DNA from: Candidatus Iainarchaeum sp.
GTDB taxonomy: Archaea; Iainarchaeota; Iainarchaeia; Iainarchaeales; VGJJ01
NCBI GenBank assembly: GCA_016699555.1
Contig: CP064981.1
Location: 124,001 to 188,000 of the forward strand
Direction: 5' to 3'
Length of the DNA: 64,000 nucleotides
Both the position numbers and the translations under genes were made by a program. This document shows positions 34,827-43,100 of the stretch, one piece after another (position 1 is the stretch's first letter; each line of letters begins with the position of its first letter). Under the pieces are notes generated by a model that had not been told where the DNA came from, did no database searches, and saw nothing but the letters and a program-made list of their open reading frames with translations.

Positions 34827-35112
34827 AATCACTACGAAAAAGGCGAAGAAACGGTTAAAAAAGACCCTATTCCGGCCCAATATAGCGCGGGTGCCGCCTT
34901 TCGCGCACCCATCCCAAGAGCAGCGTTTTATTCACCAAAACAATCCCTTCCCCATGGAGAAAAAATGGATTTTCTGGGGATTATGCGCTCTCCTGCTCAC
35001 ATTACCCCTCATCCAAGCAGCCACCTTCGCCACCACCCTCTTCGTGTGGAATGCCCCTGCCGGGACGCGAAGCTATACCCTCACCTACGGCGCCGCCTGC
35101 AATGCCAGCGCA

Positions 35113-35174
35113 TTCTATTTCAATGAAGTCGACGCCAACTACGACCCCGACAACGACGGAAACGCCGCACGCAT
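35113..35174 (+). repeat. 62-base block shared with 36395-36456
   Basis: The block encodes the EF-hand-like loop of paralogues 1 and 2 and differs at one position between the two copies, while the sequence that follows is unrelated or strongly diverged. Confidence 0.85.
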
Positions 35175-35870
35175 CCCCCCACCGCCACGCTCGTGAGCGA
35201 CAGCAACGTACTTGGAGACAGCTACAACTATGGAGGGATAAGCTCCCCTAGCGCCGGCCCGGTATACGCCTACCAACAGACCGGACTCAATAGCGACCCC
35301 TCCGACCTGAGCGAAGTCGCGACCGAATTCACATCCGATGAATACCTCAACATCGAAAACGTCGACGCAACCTATGTCGACGTCATCGAAACGGGTAGCG
35401 GCAGTTACATCGCCACCCAATACCGCATCGACTACGACCAAGACTATCGCCGCATCAAGAAGACCACCGTCAACTATACCGGAGGCACCTTCATCAAAGT
35501 CAACGCGAACCCATGCATCAACGACACCACCGGAAACGAAGTCGATATGCGCGCTTACGCATGGAACTGGAGAACCAATGTGTTCGATCTCATCCAAACC
35601 GATAACGATAACCAAGGAGGCGGAATCAGCAGCGCCATCTTCACCCAACGCAGCATCTCGCTCGACACCAACATCCGCGACTACGTCAATTCCGACGCAA
35701 CCACCTATTTCATGCTCGCAGCAGGCCCCGTCAACACACTCGATGGATGCATGACACTCGACGAGCTCGATTTCGACGTCGAATATTACCCCGACACCAA
35801 CGCATTCTGCCAAAGCGCAACCATCGCACCCATCACCATCACCAATGCAGGGGGATCCAACCTCAACATC

Positions 35871-35981
35871 GACGGGAACTTCTCCACCGCATTCTCAGGA
35901 AACGACACCAACCTCGTACTGAAAGTATGGCAAGGAACAGGAAGCGGATGCGGAACAGCAGGAATGGGAGGATGGGAAAAA
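35871..35981 (+). repeat. 111-base block shared with 37160-37270
   Basis: The block encodes the C-terminal AFSGNDTNLVLKVWQGTGSG region and differs at one position between paralogues 1 and 2; paralogue 3 is clearly more diverged here. The sharp fall in similarity outside the blocks suggests gene conversion. Confidence 0.85.
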
Positions 35982-36229
35982 AGACTGCAGCGTCACAAAC
36001 GCACTCACCGACCTCGGAATGACCACGTGCAGACAATACAACCAAACAAACGCCACCAGCAATGGAAGGCTCATCAGCGCGCTCTTGCCGGGAGACTCCA
36101 ACCAGCTATGCTTCTCCGGCGACATCAACACCTTCACGCGCCGCGGAACCTACGTCAAGACATTCCAGATCGGCGACTACAACAGCTGAGGCCGCGCAGT
36201 ATTTTATTGCAGGATAAGCTCTGAATGGC

Positions 36230-37480
36230 ATGCACCCCTATACGCGCACCATACTCGGAATGGCGCTCCTTGCTCTGCTGATGATTCCCTTCGCCCACGC
36301 GCTGACAGGACTCTACAGCCAGACCATGACATGGAACATCCTGGCCAACCGCAGCCACAGCATCACCTACGGCGGAAGCTGCTCCGAGACCAGTTTCTAT
36401 TTCAATGAAATCGACGCCAACTACGACCCCGACAACGACGGAAACGCCGCACGCATTGCCCCAAGCTCCATCGCACGAACGCTTGGAACCACCACTGCGC
36501 AACGCGATTACAACTTTGTTGGAGTTACCGCTCCGAGCTCGACCAATATAGGGTATCTTGGAGAGGTTGGAGTTTCCCCACCCACCACTATCGTGCCAGT
36601 AAGCACAGAATTCACGGACGATGAATACACCAATGCCATCGCAGCCGATTCAGCCGGCGTACAAACCATATCAACGGGAGGACAATACCCCTCCTTCAAA
36701 ATCACATACAAGTCCGTCGTCTTGCCCGAAAAGACAACCGCTTTATCATTTCATTTCGTTGGAGTGAACATCCATAACGCTATTTGCGACGTCGAACCAA
36801 CCGCGCCAGAGAGTGAAGGAATAGAGGGCGACATTAATTTCTTCCTATGGAACTTTCAAGAAAGCGAATATGAACGCATTGGACGCCACACCGGGACAGG
36901 AGTAGAAGGGACATACCCTGTCGAAAATGTTGATCAAACATACTTCGTGGATTTCAATCTCACACGATTCATCCATGCAACGGACCGCAACATTACGCTA
37001 CTCATCCAAGGATCGTCGGACGCCAGTGTATTCTCATGCCTATACGGGGACATCATCGAAATGTACCAACAATACTACTACGACAACAACGTCTTCTGCC
37101 AAAGCGCAACCATCGCGCCATTCACCATCTACAATAACGGAAACACCGACATCAATGTCGACGGGAACTTCTCCAGCGCATTCTCAGGAAACGACACCAA
37201 CCTCGTACTGAAAGTATGGCAAGGAACAGGAAGCGGATGCGGAACAGCAGGAATGGGAGGATGGGAAAAAGACTGCAGCGTCACAAACCCACAAACAGAC
37301 CTAGGAACAAGCACATGCAGACAATACAACCAATCCAACGCCACCACCGCCGGACGCCTCGTCAGCAATCTCGGAACAGGAGACTCCAACCAGCTATGCA
37401 TGTCGGGAGACATCAACACCTACGTTGCAGGCGGCACCCACGCCAAAGAATTCGTCACCAATGACCGCAACGCAACATAG
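36230..37480 (+). CDS. Secreted paralogue 2, EF-hand-like loop protein
   Basis: The intact 416-residue product has a signal peptide (about residues 1-25), the shared start domain ITYGGSCSETSFYFNE with the Ca-loop-like DANYDPDNDGNAARI, a variable centre and the conserved C-terminal region NVFCQSATIAPF...AFSGNDTNLVLKVWQGTGSG...GWEKDCSVTN. Cys pairs and several N-x-S/T sites suit a surface glycoprotein. TATA GTATTTTATTGC (36199-36210) is 26 bases upstream. No membrane anchor at the C-terminus. Confidence 0.7.
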   Translation: MHPYTRTILGMALLALLMIPFAHALTGLYSQTMTWNILANRSHSITYGGSCSETSFYFNEIDANYDPDNDGNAARIAPSSIARTLGTTTAQRDYNFVGVTAPSSTNIGYLGEVGVSPPTTIVPVSTEFTDDEYTNAIAADSAGVQTISTGGQYPSFKITYKSVVLPEKTTALSFHFVGVNIHNAICDVEPTAPESEGIEGDINFFLWNFQESEYERIGRHTGTGVEGTYPVENVDQTYFVDFNLTRFIHATDRNITLLIQGSSDASVFSCLYGDIIEMYQQYYYDNNVFCQSATIAPFTIYNNGNTDINVDGNFSSAFSGNDTNLVLKVWQGTGSGCGTAGMGGWEKDCSVTNPQTDLGTSTCRQYNQSNATTAGRLVSNLGTGDSNQLCMSGDINTYVAGGTHAKEFVTNDRNAT

Positions 37481-37512
37481 CGGGTTTTATTCCACTATGC
37501 GCTTCCACCCCT

Positions 37513-38766
37513 ATGCGACCGAATAATCTTGTTGTGGCGACACTATTCCTATTGCTCTGCGCCCCCCTCATCGCACACGCCGTCGAAAGCACCACCACCA
37601 TGACGTGGATCATCATGCTCAATCGCGCGCACAGCATCACCTACGGCGGAAGCTGCTCGGACACCAACTTCCACTTCAAAGAAACGGACGCCAACTACGA
37701 CCCGGACATCGATGGAAACGGAGCAAAAATCAAACCCAGCGCCAATCCAGGAACGAATCCACCCGCTTCAAGCACGTGGGATGAACAATTCGTCTCCTAC
37801 TCCACGCCGTGCTCCAGCACAGGAAACAATTGTGCCTTCGATGTCAACCTCCAAACATCACTCCCAACCTCAGCAGCAACTCATAATGCGGAGTTCGTGA
37901 GCACACAATACGACAACCTCGATCCGGTAGACGGCGCGGATGCCAACACCATTGCGAGCGTATCGGGAAGATTTCCCGCGCAAAAATTCGTATTCAAACT
38001 CGCAGGGAATGTCCACCCCCAACGCATTATTGACTTCAACTTCAGCTACCAAGGATCGGCCATCGCAATGTCGAATGCAATCACCTGCGCCGATGGAGCG
38101 GGAACGGATCGGGACATGAATTTCTATATCTACAATTACACCAACTCCCAGTATGACCTCGTCCTACAACGCACGGGGACAGGAGCAGCATATAGTGGAA
38201 ACGCCCCTCGGGACGCCAATGCATACATGAGCATCAATCACTACACCCTCAGCGATTACGTTGGAGTCGCACCCGACAACAACATCACATTCCTCGTACG
38301 AGGGGTCGATAACACTAGCACTGGCCGCTTCTCATGCGTCATCACGGACCGCATCGCACTGGCCTATCACACATACACCGAATCCACCTACTGTCAATCC
38401 TCCACCGTAGCACCCATGCGCATACGCAACGTCGGAAATACAGCCATCAACATTGATGGAAACTTTAGCAGCGCATTCAGCGGAGTGGACACGAATATCG
38501 TATTGAAAGTATGGAGGGGAACCCCATTCTGCGGCAATACGGGATTCGGAGGGTGGGAAAAAGACTGCAGCGTCACGAGCACCACGATAGCGCCCGGCAC
38601 CACTACCTGCAAGCAATTCAACCGATTCAACGCCACCACGTCCAGCAGACTTATATCCAGCATTGCAGTAGATGGGAACGGCAGCCTCTGCTTCTCCGGA
38701 GACCTCAACGGGTTCGTTGGAGCAGGCAACCACGTCAAGACATTTCAAACCGGAAGCGGAGTATAG
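37513..38766 (+). CDS. Secreted paralogue 3
   Basis: The 417-residue product has a signal peptide (ends near AHAVES), ITYGGSCSDTNFHFKETDANYDPD and the same C-terminal module (SAFSGVDTNIVLKVWRGTPFCG...GGWEKDCSVTS). Its DNA is much more diverged from the first two than they are from each other. TATA GGTTTTATTCC (37483-37493) lies about 25 bases before the ATG. Function unknown; the arrangement suggests a family of variable surface proteins. Confidence 0.7.
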   Translation: MRPNNLVVATLFLLLCAPLIAHAVESTTTMTWIIMLNRAHSITYGGSCSDTNFHFKETDANYDPDIDGNGAKIKPSANPGTNPPASSTWDEQFVSYSTPCSSTGNNCAFDVNLQTSLPTSAATHNAEFVSTQYDNLDPVDGADANTIASVSGRFPAQKFVFKLAGNVHPQRIIDFNFSYQGSAIAMSNAITCADGAGTDRDMNFYIYNYTNSQYDLVLQRTGTGAAYSGNAPRDANAYMSINHYTLSDYVGVAPDNNITFLVRGVDNTSTGRFSCVITDRIALAYHTYTESTYCQSSTVAPMRIRNVGNTAINIDGNFSSAFSGVDTNIVLKVWRGTPFCGNTGFGGWEKDCSVTSTTIAPGTTTCKQFNRFNATTSSRLISSIAVDGNGSLCFSGDLNGFVGAGNHVKTFQTGSGV

Positions 38767-38769
38767 GAT

Positions 38770-39624
38770 ATGCAATATACCACCATTCTAGCAACAACAC
38801 TCCTCCTCGTCATTTTGGCAGGATGCACCAGCCCGGCGAATAACCCTGCAACTCCAACACCCGATACCAACCACGGATTGGTACCCACCCCTACGCTGCC
38901 ACTCCGCGAGCACGCCATATTCCAGCAATACGCAACCACCAACGGAAAGACCATCCAAGAAACCCAAACGTTCTTCCACAACAATTACGGCATCGCCGAG
39001 AATGATATATTCGCACAACTCCCTTCCGTCCCAGCCACATTCCTCCAGGACGTCAATACGCTGCACTATGGCAATGGACTTGGAACGAACCTCATCCCAC
39101 GCGAAAGCTACCTCCAACCGGAGTTTTTCCCCACATTCAGCACAACAGGCATCCAGACATGGGCCAAAGCCCCTGATCAGTTCCCAAACACCGTCGGATT
39201 ATCATCCACCCCCGCCGAACAGCAAGCCACGCTCGCCAGCGATAGCAATGGGTTCACAACCACCCTTTTCATCGGAAGCGCGTGGGGAGTGACCTACTAC
39301 CAAGGCATGGCTTTCCGTTATACCATCCAACCGGCAGCCGACATCCACCTCTCATTCGATCCACCCCACATCCTCGCAGGACCCACATTCCCCGTATTCA
39401 CCCCAGAATGGATGCATAAGATCACCGTCGACGGAACCATCGGAACCGATGTAGAGGAAGGAACCTACACCATCACCATCTACCCCGCCGATGCCCCCAT
39501 CGAAGTCCAAGAGCAATGGTACGACGCACACCCACGCTATGTGAGCGGAAACGGACTCATCGGGCCCAGCGATGGACTCGCCACATTCACTCTCACCATC
39601 CCGGCGCGCAACACCACCAACTAA
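38770..39624 (+). CDS. Predicted lipoprotein, unknown function
   Basis: The 284-residue product has a lipobox (VILAGC, Cys18), a Thr/Pro-rich linker and an external domain with no recognised family (IGSAWGVTYYQGMAFRYTI; FTLTIPARN at the end). It follows paralogue 3 by three bases and is probably co-transcribed with it, so it may anchor or accompany these secreted proteins. Confidence 0.65.
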   Translation: MQYTTILATTLLLVILAGCTSPANNPATPTPDTNHGLVPTPTLPLREHAIFQQYATTNGKTIQETQTFFHNNYGIAENDIFAQLPSVPATFLQDVNTLHYGNGLGTNLIPRESYLQPEFFPTFSTTGIQTWAKAPDQFPNTVGLSSTPAEQQATLASDSNGFTTTLFIGSAWGVTYYQGMAFRYTIQPAADIHLSFDPPHILAGPTFPVFTPEWMHKITVDGTIGTDVEEGTYTITIYPADAPIEVQEQWYDAHPRYVSGNGLIGPSDGLATFTLTIPARNTTN

Positions 39625-39649
39625 AAACTCATCCACCCAAGCTTAGCGC

Positions 39650-40186
39650 ATGACGACCCCGCGAATCATCGTGGTACGAATCAGCGGCAGAACATACCGT
39701 GACCTGCGCATCACCACGCACTGCGGACTGGTCGCACGCGCATTCGGCGCGGAGAAAATCATCTTGTCCCAAGACTCCGACACCTCCGTGCCCAAAACCA
39801 TCCAATCCGTCGTCGAGCGATTTGGAGGAGACTTTGAAGTCGCATTTACCCCCAACATCGGACAGCAGCTCAAGAAACTCAAGAAAGAAGGATTTACCAT
39901 CGTCCACCTCACCATGTACGGCGAGAAGCTCAAATCGCACCTCCCAACACTCCGAAAGAAAAACAAAATCGCCATCGTCATCGGCGCAGACAAAGTACCG
40001 GCAAGCGTCTATCAGCAGGCCGACTACAATATCGGAATAACCAACCAACCCCACAGCGAAGTCGCAGCGCTCGCCGTAACGATGCATGAAATAATGGACG
40101 GGAAAGAAGAAGAAATCACCTTCAAGAATCGAAAACTAGAAGTCATCCCCACCAGCAAAGGAAAACGCGTTAACAAATTTTCTTAA
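39650..40186 (+). CDS. trm56: tRNA ribose 2'-O-methyltransferase aTrm56
   Basis: The 178-residue SPOUT-family enzyme methylates the 2'-OH of C56 in the tRNA T-loop. Family features are RISGRTYRDLRITTHCGLVARAFGA at the start, VVERFGGDFEV, VHLTMYGEKL and the knot region IAIVIGADKVPASVYQQADYNIGITNQPHSEVAALAV. It is restricted to archaea, which supports the taxonomic call. Confidence 0.95.
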   Translation: MTTPRIIVVRISGRTYRDLRITTHCGLVARAFGAEKIILSQDSDTSVPKTIQSVVERFGGDFEVAFTPNIGQQLKKLKKEGFTIVHLTMYGEKLKSHLPTLRKKNKIAIVIGADKVPASVYQQADYNIGITNQPHSEVAALAVTMHEIMDGKEEEITFKNRKLEVIPTSKGKRVNKFS

Positions 40187-40232
40187 TGATCGCTTTAAAT
40201 TCGTAGACCCCATAATCCTATGGGGGATCCAA

Positions 40233-40772
40233 ATGGGGCGCGCAAAAGATCTACTTAGTTTTCCACTTACCGCAGAATTCATCCAAACCATCGGCGGAGA
40301 TGAAGCAGTCGATTTGGTCAAGATTTGCCTGAAGAAAAACGGCAAATGCCTAGACGAAGACATCGAAAAAGAAATGAAACACTTGAAGATTACCGAAATC
40401 AGAAGCATCCTGAATCGCCTCCACTACCGAGGAATCGCTTGCTATAACAAGACCAAAAACAAGAATTCAGGATGGTATACCTATACCTGGGAAATCAAAA
40501 AGCGCCGCATCATCGAACTTATCCTTGAACAGCAGTCCGAACGATTGCAGAAGCTAGAAGAGAAAGCCCGATTTGGGGAAAGTCACGCGTTCTTTGCATG
40601 CAAAAAAGCATGCGAAGAGACCGCATTCGAGATTGCGGCCCAATATGAATTCCGCTGCCCAGAGTGCGGCGAGATGATGGCGCCTATCGATTCAGCCGAA
40701 AAAGCAAAGGCCGTTCAAGAGCAAATTACCACCCTGAAACAAGAATTGGACGCCCTGCAAAAGGCAGTTTAA
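40233..40772 (+). CDS. tfe: Transcription factor E (TFIIE-alpha homologue)
   Basis: The 179-residue protein helps RNA polymerase open promoters. The N-terminal winged helix spans about residues 10-90 (DLVKICLKKNGKCLDEDIEKEM, IRSILNRLHYRGIACYNKTK). The zinc ribbon uses FACKKAC and FRCPECGEMM, and a coiled coil ends the protein. GGGGGATC before the ATG is a strong Shine-Dalgarno site, and CGCTTTAAATTCG (40189-40201) is the TATA box. Confidence 0.94.
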   Translation: MGRAKDLLSFPLTAEFIQTIGGDEAVDLVKICLKKNGKCLDEDIEKEMKHLKITEIRSILNRLHYRGIACYNKTKNKNSGWYTYTWEIKKRRIIELILEQQSERLQKLEEKARFGESHAFFACKKACEETAFEIAAQYEFRCPECGEMMAPIDSAEKAKAVQEQITTLKQELDALQKAV

Positions 40773-40895
40773 CGCACATTCTTGGACAGGCACACAGTTA
40801 AAAGGAAATTGGAGCTGAAGAGTAGAACGGCAAGAATGACCGAATAAACACAAAATATTCGTTCATTTTTTCACGTTAACTTCTAATCCAATCCT

Positions 40896-40970
40896 AGCGG
40901 GACGGGGCAGTCTGGAGTGCCCGTCGGGCTCATAACCCGAAGATCGAAGGTTCAAATCCTTCTCCCGCTA
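40896..40970 (+). tRNA. Initiator tRNA-Met (CAT)
   Basis: The 75-base cloverleaf begins AGCGGGACGGGG and ends CCCGCTA. The anticodon stem TCGGG/CCCGA with three consecutive G-C pairs next to the loop CTCATAA and the A1-T72 terminal pair are initiator hallmarks in archaea. CCA is not encoded. Confidence 0.94.
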
Positions 40971-41309
40971 TCTCTCTTTTTCAATACTTTTTGTAATCCC
41001 AAACAAAAACCCTTCAAAATACTCACTCACTTTATCATATACAGTGACTTTTTGTGCAGTTTTGATCATTTTTTCACCCTCATTCTTGGTTTTTTAGATC
41101 AAATTTCAGTAATTATTAACAGTTTATTATTTTATTCACTTTATTTGATATGTTGCATATTTTGAACCAATACTCAACTCAATTTTTAACGACTAAATAT
41201 TAACAACCCGAGTAATTACTGTATTTATTGAGTAATTACTGCAAGTTTTGGTAATTACTAGTAATTACCATAAGGTTTTTAAGTAATTACTATCATTACT
41301 ATCATTACC
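40971..41309. other. AT-rich intergenic region, candidate replication origin
   Basis: The 339 bases between tRNA-iMet and the winged-helix gene are strongly AT-rich with no convincing gene; the plus frame from 40917 starts inside the tRNA. The last 100 bases hold the GTAATTAC palindromes. The strand composition changes here from C>G to G>C. A replication origin is the simplest explanation; a regulated promoter alone is the alternative. Confidence 0.4.
41212..41290. promoter_or_regulatory. Five phased GTAATTAC palindromes upstream of the winged-helix gene
   Basis: GTAATTAC (centre of palindrome AGTAATTACT) begins at 41212, 41232, 41251, 41261 and 41283; steps of 20, 19, 10 and 22 keep them on nearly one face of the helix. 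The TATA box GGTTTTTAAG (41274-41283) lies between the fourth and fifth copies, so binding there would block transcription. ATCATTAC is then repeated twice (41293-41309). Operators or origin iterons. Confidence 0.7.
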
Positions 41310-41786
41310 ATGTTGAAACTGATCGTTAGAAGCATCTTTTCCGGGGTCGATCGACTCAAACAGTGGGTTGAGTACACTCCCAGAAATGAGAGCACTAACA
41401 CAGAATCAATAAATCACAGAACAATTAGAATTAGTGAACAGAATGCCACAAAATCGCCTCCGCGCTTCAAAGTAGTGAATCTGTGGGACCACCTGAAGTT
41501 TAGGGAAGGAACCCAGGCACACCATGTGACACAGGCGCTTGATTTTGAGGAATGGACGCCAATGGAAGAAATACTGCGTCGCGTGAAAGAGTTATTTGGA
41601 ATTGAATACCAGAATGAAAGAAGCCTATACCCTTACTTGAAGACCCTTGTAGATAGCGGACTTCTTGAGTCTAGTGTAGTAGGCGGAAAAATGAGATGGA
41701 AGAAGAAAGGACTATTGATCAGCGTAGAAGAATTAGATAGAGAAATAGAGGCACAACAAACAACCCCTATTTCACAACCCCTTTAG
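41310..41786 (+). CDS. Winged-helix DNA-binding protein, probable binder of the palindrome array
   Basis: The 158-residue product has a basic, polar N-terminal half and a winged-helix region at about 75-140 (ALDFEEWTPMEEILRRVKELF, NERSLYPYLKTLVDSGLLESS, KMRWKKKGLLIS). ATG 41310 is 27 bases after the TATA box, so the mRNA is leaderless. The phased palindromes overlap its promoter, suggesting autoregulation. It could be a local transcription regulator or an origin-binding protein. Its last 15 bases overlap the convergent gene. Confidence 0.6.
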   Translation: MLKLIVRSIFSGVDRLKQWVEYTPRNESTNTESINHRTIRISEQNATKSPPRFKVVNLWDHLKFREGTQAHHVTQALDFEEWTPMEEILRRVKELFGIEYQNERSLYPYLKTLVDSGLLESSVVGGKMRWKKKGLLISVEELDREIEAQQTTPISQPL

Positions 41787-42365
41787 TTGCTTAACTTTGT
41801 CATTAAATTCAGTTAAAACCTTAGACTTTGGGTGGTGCTGCTGAAACCACTCATGCGATAAAATCGCTTGAGATTCGGACAGAAGTACGCGTTTACGCAC
41901 ATCTAAGTTAGGTTGTGAGCCAGTTGAGGTGTCCAAGATTGTGCTCAATTCAGTCAAAATCTTCTGAGGTTGGGGGAAATCGGCAGTAATATAGGTGCGA
42001 TCCAATAGATCCTCCAGCGACTGCACAACTTTCATATCTTCTAATTCCTTTTCATCCATATAATAGACGGCTTTCCAGTCCCCTTTTGTTATCCATTTAT
42101 GTGAAGGATTCTGTCCCGTCGCGAAAAATTGCTTTAATTTAGGGAATGCTTCAGGAGAAATAATGACACTATTCTTTCCGGGGCGATAATAAGGGGTGTC
42201 CGATAAGACACCTTTACGAAAATAATGGTACGTTTTTCCATTCGATTTTGTAACATTTTGAGTATAACCATAGATTGCCCGGAAAAGTTTTTGGTAGGTG
42301 TAAGTCGAATGCTTAACTGATTCGGGAAGAATGAATTTGTATTGAATAAAGTAACTTTTGGACAT
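41772..42365 (-). CDS. Hypothetical protein, unknown family
   Basis: The 197-residue soluble product has a conserved-looking N-terminal domain (FIQYKFILPESVKHSTYTYQKLFRAIYGYTQNV...RPGKNSVIISPEAF) and a C-terminal helical domain (AILSHEWFQQHHPKSKVLTEFNDKVKQLKGL). No motif gives a function. Placement between the winged-helix and PRC-barrel genes suggests a DNA-associated role, but that is only by context. Confidence 0.6.
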   Translation of the reverse strand: MSKSYFIQYKFILPESVKHSTYTYQKLFRAIYGYTQNVTKSNGKTYHYFRKGVLSDTPYYRPGKNSVIISPEAFPKLKQFFATGQNPSHKWITKGDWKAVYYMDEKELEDMKVVQSLEDLLDRTYITADFPQPQKILTELSTILDTSTGSQPNLDVRKRVLLSESQAILSHEWFQQHHPKSKVLTEFNDKVKQLKGL

Positions 42366-42494
42366 ACCAATGACCCCCCATAGTTCCGGTAATAATTCTT
42401 TTTCTTATTCTATTTAGGAATTGATTATGTATTCTTTAACTACATTAAATACTTATGCCTCAAAATGAAACAGTCAACATAAAAGAAAAAATGG

Positions 42495-42520
42495 ACTTCT
42501 TATCGGCGGCGATAAGAAGT
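42495..42520 (-). terminator. Hairpin terminator overlapping the PRC-barrel stop
   Basis: ACTTCTTATCG/CGATAAGAAGT is a perfect 11-bp stem with a four-base loop, and on the minus strand it is followed by CCATTTTTTCTTTT. The stem includes the last codons and TAA stop of the PRC-barrel gene. Confidence 0.65.
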
Positions 42521-42817
42521 ATAGCTGGGGCGGCGCATAGCGGGCTGGGGTTCTTCCTCAACAGGCTGCTCTACGGGGCGAGATCGGGTTCCAACCAAGA
42601 GGATGTCTTTTGCGGACAAAACATTTTGGTAGGGGATTGATCGCTCGGTAATGATCTTGCGGGCCTCTTGTTTCGTGCGAACCTTCAGGGGTTCGGTTGT
42701 CATCGTCTCAATTTTTCCTTTTTCAAGGTTGATAATCAAGTCGAAAATCTTTCCTTTGTATTCAGCGTTATCGGTATAGATATCCATTCCAAACAACTTG
42801 GAAATGCGTACGGTCAT
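42500..42817 (-). CDS. PRC-barrel domain protein
   Basis: The 105-residue protein has a PRC barrel (MTVRISKLFGMDIYTDNAEYKGKIFDLIINLEKGKI, residues about 1-70) and a Pro/Arg-rich tail. Archaeal PRC-barrel proteins include CdpB cell-division partners of FtsZ/SepF, so a division role is possible. ATG 42817 has GGGGAGATC before it. A second PRC-barrel gene lies at 51.7 kb. Confidence 0.8.
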   Translation of the reverse strand: MTVRISKLFGMDIYTDNAEYKGKIFDLIINLEKGKIETMTTEPLKVRTKQEARKIITERSIPYQNVLSAKDILLVGTRSRPVEQPVEEEPQPAMRRPSYTSYRRR

Positions 42818-43032
42818 AGTTGATCTCCCCTGGTATGTTAAAACCAAATTTCAAGCATAGAGATGAAAATTCCTATTTAAGCTTACGCCTTATTCCTTGC
42901 CAAATTCCTTTGCAATTCAATCATAACTCTCAAATTTTCGCCTCTGAGAAATTCACTTCTTCCGGTAACTCCATGGATTAGTGGAAGTGTGGGGGTAGGG
43001 TAAAGAAAAATTCAATTTCTTACTTTCTAAAA

Positions 43033-43077
43033 CGGAAACTAAGTTATGTATTTTCTATCTACATAATATATGTTTCG
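43033..43077. other. Imperfect palindrome next to xerA, possible recombination site
   Basis: TTATGTA (43044-43050) and TACATAA (43060-43066) are inverted about a 9-base centre, with outer CGGAAAC and GTTTCG arms. The inner arms with two flanking bases are roughly dif-like, but the 9-base spacer differs from the usual 6. It could also be an xerA terminator. Confidence 0.3.
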
Positions 43078-43100
43078 TTTTGTGATTGGGGTAAGTGCTA

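Larger units (their letters stand above)
34954..36189 (+). pseudogene. Secreted paralogue 1, frameshifted at two homopolymer runs
   Basis: The first frame (34954-35196) has a signal peptide and the shared motif YFNEVDANYDPDNDGNAARI, an EF-hand-like Asp/Asn loop. At the C6 run 35175-35180 the reading frame must move by -1 to continue with the family body; at the A6 run 35977-35982 (A5 in the other two paralogues) it must move back. After both corrections the C-terminus (DCSVTNALTDLG...GDINTF) matches the paralogues and ends at TGA 36189. It is either a decayed or phase-variable gene, or carries sequencing errors. Confidence 0.65.

Noticed and set aside
40917..41165. 82-codon plus-strand frame
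   Set aside because: It begins inside tRNA-iMet and consists of AT-rich hydrophobic translation without promoter or ribosome site.
42455..42640. 61-codon plus-strand frame
   Set aside because: It is mostly antisense to the PRC-barrel gene and includes its terminator hairpin.
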